NCBI GenBank assembly: GCA_902795845.1
Contig: CADBMU010000080.1
Span: 1 to 19,591 of the forward strand
Source of the DNA: an uncultured Erysipelotrichaceae bacterium
GTDB lineage: Bacteria; Bacillota_I; Bacilli_A; RF39; UBA660
DNA: 19,591 bases
Direction: 5' to 3'
Shown here: piece after piece, positions 14,831 to 19,591 of the stretch
Position numbering within the stretch: the first letter of the stretch is position 1
How the letters are laid out: the number at the start of each line of letters is the position of its first letter
Translations under genes and position numbers: made by a program
The notes under the pieces: generated by a model
Told to the model about the DNA's origin: nothing
Seen by the model: only the letters and a program-made list of their open reading frames with translations
Database searches by the model: none

Positions 14831-14842
14831 ATGTGATAAAGT
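14814..14842 (+). promoter_or_regulatory. Promoter of ssb
   Basis: A consensus -35 TTGACA (14814-14819), 17-nt spacer and extended -10 TGATAAAGT (14834-14842) precede AAAGGAGG (14852-14859). The -35 lies inside the loop and right arm of the sufB terminator. Confidence 0.65.
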
Positions 14843-14865
14843 GCAGTCATGAAAGGAGGAAGCAC

Positions 14866-15216
14866 ATGTTGAATCAGGTGGTTTTGGTTGGAAGATTAAC
14901 TAAAGATCCAGAAGTAAAAGTATTAGATAATGGTAAAAAATATACTTCAATAATCGTAGCTGTTTCTAGATCTTATAAAAATTCTGATGGTTTATATGAT
15001 ACAGATTTTGTTAAATGTACACTTTGGAATGGAATAGCTGCAAATACATGTGAATACTGTCATTCCGGTGATGTTGTAGGAATTAAAGGAAGATTACAAG
15101 TTAATTCATATGAAGATGAAAATAAAGAAGTTAAATATTCGACAGAAGTAGTCGCTGAAAAAGTAACTTTCTTATCAACAAAAAATAAAGAACCTAAAGA
15201 AATTAAAGAAAATTAA
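14866..15216 (+). CDS. ssb: Single-stranded DNA-binding protein, short form without acidic tail
   Basis: This protein binds single-stranded DNA during replication, repair or recombination. ATG 14866 is set by AAAGGAGG 6 nt upstream; an upstream in-frame codon (14833) would lie inside the promoter. The 116 residues form one OB fold: LNQVVLVGRLTKDPEVK (2-18), FVKCTLWNGIAANTCEYCHSGDVVGIKGRLQ (48-78) and a closing TEVVAEKVTFL (93-103). The usual acidic, hydrophobic-tipped C-terminus (DDDIPF type), used to dock partner proteins, is missing; the end reads KEPKEIKEN. It is monocistronic and not next to rpsF/rpsR, so it may be a secondary SSB. An additional main SSB elsewhere in the genome would be expected. 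Confidence 0.92.
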   Translation: MLNQVVLVGRLTKDPEVKVLDNGKKYTSIIVAVSRSYKNSDGLYDTDFVKCTLWNGIAANTCEYCHSGDVVGIKGRLQVNSYEDENKEVKYSTEVVAEKVTFLSTKNKEPKEIKEN

Positions 15217-15262
15217 TGATTTTGACTCAAAGTGAATATTTCTATTTGCACTGGGTAAACTA

Positions 15263-15293
15263 TTAACATGATGAAAACTTTTGAATTTATAAT
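15263..15293 (+). promoter_or_regulatory. Candidate promoter of the XRE regulator
   Basis: TTAACA (15263-15268) and TATAAT (15288-15293) are separated by 19 nt, slightly longer than ideal. AGAGGTG (15305-15311) and ATG 15317 follow. Confidence 0.5.
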
Positions 15294-15316
15294 CGAAAGT
15301 ACAAAGAGGTGTTAAT

Positions 15317-15673
15317 ATGATAAATGGGTCAAGATTGAAAAAATTAAGAAAAGAGAAAGGACTAACTCAAGGACAACTTGGTGAAATGTTAGGTGTTGGA
15401 AAATCAGCAATTTGTTGTTATGAGAAAGAACTTAGAAATCCTTCTTTAGAATCGATAATGGATATGGTAAACATTTTTGCTGTTTCAACAGATTACTTAT
15501 TTGGAATTGATGAAATAGCAGAAGTAACTTTTGAAGATAAGAAAAAATATGTTCCAATGACTAACGAAGAAGTTAGATTTATTGAAGAATTGAAAAAAGA
15601 TAAATTAGTTTACAATATTTTATTTGAAGATCCTAAAAGAGGAGTCGACTTAATCAAAAAGAAAATCGGATAA
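15317..15673 (+). CDS. XRE-family helix-turn-helix regulator
   Basis: This 118-residue DNA-binding protein has an N-terminal Cro/C1-type HTH (about 6-62: LKKLRKEKGLTQGQLGEML, then GKSAICCYEKELRNPSLESI and the closing STDYLFG). The C-terminal part (about 70-118) is charged, with helices around EVRFIEELKKDKLVYNIL that could mediate dimerisation. It lacks a peptidase or cupin domain, so it is a simple regulator whose target cannot be read from sequence. It has its own promoter and a perfect terminator. It sits between ssb and a Ca2+ ATPase gene, neither of which it obviously regulates. Confidence 0.9.
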   Translation: MINGSRLKKLRKEKGLTQGQLGEMLGVGKSAICCYEKELRNPSLESIMDMVNIFAVSTDYLFGIDEIAEVTFEDKKKYVPMTNEEVRFIEELKKDKLVYNILFEDPKRGVDLIKKKIG

Positions 15674-15699
15674 ATAGCTTAATTGCTATTTATTTTTTT
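15670..15699 (+). terminator. Intrinsic terminator of the XRE gene
   Basis: ATAAATAGC (15670-15678) and GCTATTTAT (15685-15693) form a perfect 9-bp stem, followed by a T-run to 15699. The left arm holds the stop codon (15671-15673). Confidence 0.9.
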
Positions 15700-15747
15700 G
15701 TTATAAAAAGGTATTGTTTTTCATATTGTTTTCTAGGAGGATTATTG

Positions 15748-18330
15748 ATGAAAATATCTGGTCTTAGTAACGAACAAGTTTTGGAGAGTAGAAAACTTAA
15801 TGGAAATAATCAAATAAGTCAATTAAAAAGACATACTTTTTTTCAATTATTATTAGAATCCTTGGGTGATCCAATAATAAAAATATTATTAATTGCTTTA
15901 ATGATTAAAGTAGTATTTTTATTTAAAGATTTTGACTGGTTTGAAACTATAGGGATACTTATTGCTGTTTTTTTAGCAACTTTTATATCAACTATATCTG
16001 AATATGGAAGTGAAGCAGCGTTTAGAAAATTACAGCAAGAAAGTGATGATGTAAAAGTTAAAGTTATTAGAAATAATAAAATTTTAACTATACCATTAAA
16101 TGAAGTGGTTGTTAATGACATAGTTATTCTTAATGAAGGGGATAAAGTACCAGCTGATGGAATTATTATCGAAGGTAGTGTTTTTGTTGATGAATCATCA
16201 ATTAATGGTGAAACAAAAGAAGTCTTAAAACAAGCTGTTATTAACGAAAAAATAATTTATGATTATAATAAAGTATTTCGTGGCACTATAATTTACAATA
16301 AAAATGCTAAAATGAAAGTCACAGAAGTTGGAGATAAGACTGTTTATGGTAAATTATCCTTAGAACTCCAAGAGGATGTACCAACATCACCTTTAAAAAT
16401 GAGATTAACAGGACTTGCTAAAATAATAAGTAGAATTGGATATATTGGGGCCATATTAGTAACAATTTCATACTTATTTTCAGTAATTGTTATAAATAAT
16501 AATTTTAATATTAATTTAATATTAAATACCTTAACAAATTATAAACTAATTACTAATTATTTAATTTATGCTTTAACATTAAGCGTAACAATAATAGTTG
16601 TAGCGGTACCTGAAGGGTTACCTATGATGATTACTTTAGTTTTATCTTCTAACATGAAAAAAATGTTAAAAAATAATGTCTTAGTAAGAAGACTTGTTGG
16701 TATAGAAACTGCAGGTAATTTAAATGTTTTACTTACCGATAAAACCGGAACATTAACTAAGGGAAAATTAGAAGTTACAAATATTATAGATTCGACTGGA
16801 AAAATAATAAATAATTCAACTAAATTATTAAATGAAAATCTTATAAATTCTTTACTTTATAATAATGAAAGTATGCTAGATCAAGATAATAATGTAATCG
16901 GGGGTAATTCGACAGATAAAGCCTTATTAAAATTTATTGGAAACAAAAAAACACTGTATAAAAAACTTGAAAAAATCGAATTTAATAGTGAATTAAAATA
17001 TTCATCTGTTATGATTAATGATTCTAAGAAAAGTTGTTACTTCAAAGGAGCAAGCGAAAAAATTTTACCTTATTGCACGAAATATATTGATAGTGAAGGT
17101 AAAGTAAGAATTCTTTTAGAAAAAGAAAAAATAGAAAGTAATATAAAAAGATATACTAAAAATGGTAGTAGAGTAGTAGTTCTTGCTTACAAAGAAAATG
17201 ATTTAAAATTAAATGCTTTAACTTACTTAGGATTTGTATGTATAAAAGATGAACTAAGAAGTGAAACAAAAGATGGTATTAAAATTATTCAAGAAGCTGG
17301 TATAGATATTATAATGATTACTGGTGATGCTAAAGATACAGCATATTCAATTGCTAAAGATTGTAGAATTATTAAAAGTCCTACGGATATTGTTTTAACT
17401 AGTAACGAATTAAATTCTTATACTGATGAAAAAATTAAAAGCATGCTTCCAAAAATTAAAGTAATTGCAAGAGCTATGCCACAAGATAAAAGTAGACTTG
17501 TAAAAATTATTGAAGAAATGAACTTAGTAGTTGGAATGACAGGTGATGGTGTAAATGATGCCCCAGCTTTAAAAAAAGCTAATGTAGGATTTGCTATGGG
17601 CAGTGGAACAGAGGTTGCAAAAGAAGCTTCAGATGTAATTATTTTGGATGATAATATTTTATCAATTAGTAAAGCTATACTTTATGGTAGAACAATATTT
17701 AAAAGCATAAGAAAATTTATTATTTACCAACTAACAGTAAATTTATGTGCTTTATTTGTTTCAATAGTAGGACCTTTTATCGGAGTTTCTACACCAATTA
17801 CTATTATCCAAATGTTATGGATAAATATGATTATGGATACTTTCTCTGGGTTGGCATTTTCTTTTGAACCACCACTTTTAGAAACTATGCAAGAAAAACC
17901 TAAATCCTTAAAAGAACCTATTATAAATAAATATATGTATAGTGAGATTTTAATAACAGGTTTATATTCAGCATTATTATGTGTTATTTTTCTTAAATCG
18001 AATGTAGTAAGATCTATTGTAAGAGTCGGAACTAAATATGAATATTTGATGACAGCGTATTTTGCTTTATTTATTTTTATCGGTATATTTAATGCATTTA
18101 ATGCAAGAACTGAAAGAAAAAACATATTAGCTAATATAATGAAAAACAAAATATTTTTGCTAATGTTTAGTTTTATTGCCATTGTTCAAATTTATTTGAT
18201 TTATAATGGTGGAAATTTATTTAGAACATATGGCTTAACATTAAAAGAATTATTGTTTGTTTTGCTACTTGCATTTAGTGTTATCCCTGTTGACATATTA
18301 AGAAAACATTTCATAAAAAAACTAGATTAA
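15748..18330 (+). CDS. P-type Ca2+-transporting ATPase (PMCA-like)
   Basis: This 860-residue pump probably exports Ca2+ from the cytoplasm at the cost of ATP. ATG 15748, 7 nt after AGGAGG (15735-15740), is preferred over the TTG before it. Domains in order are a short cation ATPase N-terminus, TM1-2 (about 40-85), an actuator domain (about 100-215), TM3-4 with the ion-site motif PEGLP (288-292), the phosphorylation site DKTGTLT (Asp331), and the nucleotide-binding FKGASE (Lys433). TGDAKDTA (526-533), GDGVNDAPAL (599-608) and the TM5-10 bundle follow. TM6 reads NMIMDTFSGLAFSFEPP, close to plasma-membrane Ca2+ ATPases with one Ca2+ site. The actuator loop is NGET (153-156) where TGES is usual; the catalytic Glu is kept. 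The gene is monocistronic. Confidence 0.92.
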   Translation: MKISGLSNEQVLESRKLNGNNQISQLKRHTFFQLLLESLGDPIIKILLIALMIKVVFLFKDFDWFETIGILIAVFLATFISTISEYGSEAAFRKLQQESDDVKVKVIRNNKILTIPLNEVVVNDIVILNEGDKVPADGIIIEGSVFVDESSINGETKEVLKQAVINEKIIYDYNKVFRGTIIYNKNAKMKVTEVGDKTVYGKLSLELQEDVPTSPLKMRLTGLAKIISRIGYIGAILVTISYLFSVIVINNNFNINLILNTLTNYKLITNYLIYALTLSVTIIVVAVPEGLPMMITLVLSSNMKKMLKNNVLVRRLVGIETAGNLNVLLTDKTGTLTKGKLEVTNIIDSTGKIINNSTKLLNENLINSLLYNNESMLDQDNNVIGGNSTDKALLKFIGNKKTLYKKLEKIEFNSELKYSSVMINDSKKSCYFKGASEKILPYCTKYIDSEGKVRILLEKEKIESNIKRYTKNGSRVVVLAYKENDLKLNALTYLGFVCIKDELRSETKDGIKIIQEAGIDIIMITGDAKDTAYSIAKDCRIIKSPTDIVLTSNELNSYTDEKIKSMLPKIKVIARAMPQDKSRLVKIIEEMNLVVGMTGDGVNDAPALKKANVGFAMGSGTEVAKEASDVIILDDNILSISKAILYGRTIFKSIRKFIIYQLTVNLCALFVSIVGPFIGVSTPITIIQMLWINMIMDTFSGLAFSFEPPLLETMQEKPKSLKEPIINKYMYSEILITGLYSALLCVIFLKSNVVRSIVRVGTKYEYLMTAYFALFIFIGIFNAFNARTERKNILANIMKNKIFLLMFSFIAIVQIYLIYNGGNLFRTYGLTLKELLFVLLLAFSVIPVDILRKHFIKKLD

Positions 18331-18345
18331 AAACAATCTAGTTTT
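18318..18345. terminator. Bidirectional terminator between the Ca2+ ATPase gene and trmL
   Basis: AAAACTAGATT (18318-18328) and AATCTAGTTTT (18335-18345) form a perfect 11-bp stem with a 6-nt loop. The A-run to its left gives a T-run for the minus strand. It contains the stop codons of both convergent genes (TAA 18328-18330; TAG minus 18338-18340). Confidence 0.92.
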
Positions 18346-18856
18346 CTTCATAATCTTCTAAAAAATGATCTCCTTTGTGAGGTTCATCAAATAAAAGATC
18401 TCGATAATTTTGTTGCCTTAGAGCTTCATAAACCATAATAGCTACAGTATTTGATAAATTTAAAGCTCTAACATTGTCAGTCATTGGCATACGCATACAA
18501 TGATCTAAATTATCTTTTAAAAGTTTCTTAGGAATACCTGTAGATTCTTTACCAAATATAAAATAAATATTTTCTTTTGTATTAGAGTAATCAAAAGAAG
18601 AGTGAGGTTTATGTCCATAACGAGTTAAATAGTAGAAAGTTCCTTTATTTTTACTAAAAAAATCTTCTATATTTTCATATACAAAATATTTACACTTATC
18701 AATATAATTAACACCACTTCTTTTTATATATTTTTCGTCTAAAGAAAACCCTAGTGGTTTAATTAAATGAAGCGTAGTATTAGTTGCAACACAAGTACGC
18801 ATTATATTTCCAGTATTTCCAGGTATTTCTGGTTCAAATAAAACTACATTAATCAT
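18338..18856 (-). CDS. trmL: tRNA (cytidine/uridine-34 2'-O)-methyltransferase TrmL
   Basis: TrmL methylates the ribose 2'-OH of the wobble nucleotide in certain tRNA-Leu species, using SAM. The 172-residue protein is a minimal SPOUT (alpha/beta knot) enzyme with the three family motifs: EPEIPGNTGNIMRTC (8-22), IYFIFGKESTGIP (97-109) and HCMRMPM...RALNLSNTVAIMVYEALRQ (119-148). These include the Arg, Glu and Asn residues of the knot. The start at 18854-18856 is chosen because CGAGGG (minus, 18863-18868) is correctly spaced from it; the ATG at 18862 abuts that site. The length is normal, and the stop lies within the bidirectional terminator shared with the convergent ATPase gene. Confidence 0.94.
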   Translation of the reverse strand: MINVVLFEPEIPGNTGNIMRTCVATNTTLHLIKPLGFSLDEKYIKRSGVNYIDKCKYFVYENIEDFFSKNKGTFYYLTRYGHKPHSSFDYSNTKENIYFIFGKESTGIPKKLLKDNLDHCMRMPMTDNVRALNLSNTVAIMVYEALRQQNYRDLLFDEPHKGDHFLEDYEEN

Positions 18857-18895
18857 AATCATCCCTCGTTTAATATTTTATCACAAAATAAAAAA

Positions 18896-18911
18896 AAGTC
18901 ATTATTGACTT
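18896..18911 (-). terminator. Intrinsic terminator of the thioredoxin-fold protein gene
   Basis: AAGTCA (18896-18901) and TGACTT (18906-18911) form a perfect 6-bp stem with a 4-nt loop. On the minus strand it leads into about eight T. The stop TAA (minus, 18902-18904) is in the loop. Confidence 0.75.
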
Positions 18912-19429
18912 AATTTTTCTAATCCATTATTTTTTAATATTTTTTCTAAATCATTAGCATTTATTAATTGTTTCTTATCTTGTATAACATTTACAACTTC
19001 ATTATTTTTAACATAAACTATTGCAGGAATTGAAGAAACTAAATTAGTATTAATTTTTTCATTTAAAGATTTAATAAAATTATCATCATTTTTTAACTTT
19101 GTAGCATTAACATAATATACAACATCATTAATTCCATAATCATCAATAACTTTTTTTAACTTTTTTTCTAAATTGTAAACCTCTTTATCATGAGTATAAC
19201 TTATATATATAAAATATTCATTAGGTGCTTCTGATAAAATAGTATCTAAATCATCAATACTATTTATTTGCATACTTACAGTGTTTGTTTTAACTAAATA
19301 AGAAACTCTTATTTGTTCTTCTTCATAAACCTTATACCATTTATAAAAATATACAGATAAAAATAGAATGACTGCAATTGTTAAAAAAACTATAACATAA
19401 TTTTTAAATGGAACATATTTACTCTTCAT
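18902..19429 (-). CDS. Membrane-anchored thioredoxin-fold protein without CXXC
   Basis: This 175-residue protein has a single N-terminal membrane anchor (about 11-29), a charged linker and a C-terminal thioredoxin-like domain facing outside. The fold is suggested by YFIYISYTHDKEVYNLEKKLKKVIDDYG (72-99), where a CXXC would normally follow the first strand. VVYYVNATK and SSIPAIVYVKNNEVVNVI (132-149), with Pro135 at the cis-Pro position, continue the pattern. No cysteine remains at the active site (YTHD instead), so thiol redox activity is unlikely. It may bind or chaperone other surface proteins; similar Cys-less forms occur in low-GC Gram-positives. The start ATG is at 19427-19429. Upstream, ATTATA (19468-19473) could be a minus-strand TATAAT. 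Confidence 0.7.
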   Translation of the reverse strand: MKSKYVPFKNYVIVFLTIAVILFLSVYFYKWYKVYEEEQIRVSYLVKTNTVSMQINSIDDLDTILSEAPNEYFIYISYTHDKEVYNLEKKLKKVIDDYGINDVVYYVNATKLKNDDNFIKSLNEKINTNLVSSIPAIVYVKNNEVVNVIQDKKQLINANDLEKILKNNGLEKLSQ

Positions 19430-19591
19430 AATAAAACCTATCTTTCTAAATTAATTCTATCATAAAATTATATTGATTGTAAATTTAATTTAGTAGTATT
19501 TTTTTAAAATCTCAATTGAAAAAGTAAATTTCAAATAAATATATCGAAGTGACATTTAATCTTTCAAGAGTTTATTTGCTAGTCAAGGACG
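19430..19591. other. Right-end spacer without a visible gene
   Basis: These 162 bases are AT-rich and contain stops in the frames checked. They probably hold the upstream region of the minus-strand gene. No RNA gene, repeat or terminator could be supported. Confidence 0.5.

Noticed and set aside
1..19591. CRISPR array, rRNA, tRNA, riboswitch or complete insertion sequence
   Set aside because: No regular spaced repeats, no cloverleaf or rRNA sequence, no recognised riboswitch core and no transposase were found by reading.

Overview
The window is about 19.6 kb of very AT-rich DNA. TAA, TAG and TGA all act as stops: TGA ends the WYL regulator at 8762-8764, and Trp is encoded by TGG. Together with GGAGG or AGGTGAT-type ribosome binding sites, a spoVS gene, and family-typical CBS-PPase, SufB, MscL and PMCA-type Ca2+ ATPase genes, this points to a low-GC Bacillota. 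A sporulating or sporulation-derived Bacilli lineage of the uncultured gut type (RF39-like) would fit. That placement is inference; no rRNA or other marker gene is present.

Left end (1-2552), accessory and decaying. A complete class II Fic AMP-transferase with a C-terminal winged helix is preceded by two TGCAC-type palindromes. It is followed by a debris-like spacer, a truncated KilA-N (phage-type) gene with nonsense codons and no good start codon, and a Cys-containing protein of unknown function split by a one-base frameshift in an A-run. A terminator ends this block.

Housekeeping block (2704-6856). This holds a CBS/DRTGG-regulated manganese inorganic pyrophosphatase, a UPF0316 membrane protein, mscL on the opposite strand, and a six-TM protein translationally coupled to a COG1092-type methyltransferase. 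A perfect bidirectional hairpin separates the UPF0316 gene from mscL.

WYL cassette (6898-9995). An operon of a six-TM protein, a WYL-domain regulator and a DUF6994-like protein is followed by a separate small gene. The same 16-bp sequence occurs exactly 57 nt before the start codon of the first operon gene and of the small gene. This is the strongest candidate for an undescribed small regulatory or defence-like system here.

Surface and sporulation block (10075-13292). spoVS is followed by a thioester-domain/SpaA-repeat surface protein. Its promoter has a perfect Spo0A box (TTTGTCGAA) with a second TTTGTC 10 bp upstream. A convergent gene encodes a tail-anchored protein of unknown function.

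Right half (13378-19429). sufB stands alone and has an apparently leaderless promoter. Next come a spacer with two near-identical 19-bp palindromes, an SSB without the acidic tail, an XRE regulator and a P-type Ca2+ ATPase. On the opposite strand are TrmL and a membrane-anchored thioredoxin-fold protein without a CXXC. Nearly every transcription unit ends in a clear intrinsic terminator whose stem overlaps a stop codon. The last 160 bases (19430-19591) hold no gene that I can see, apart from the likely upstream region of the minus-strand gene before them.
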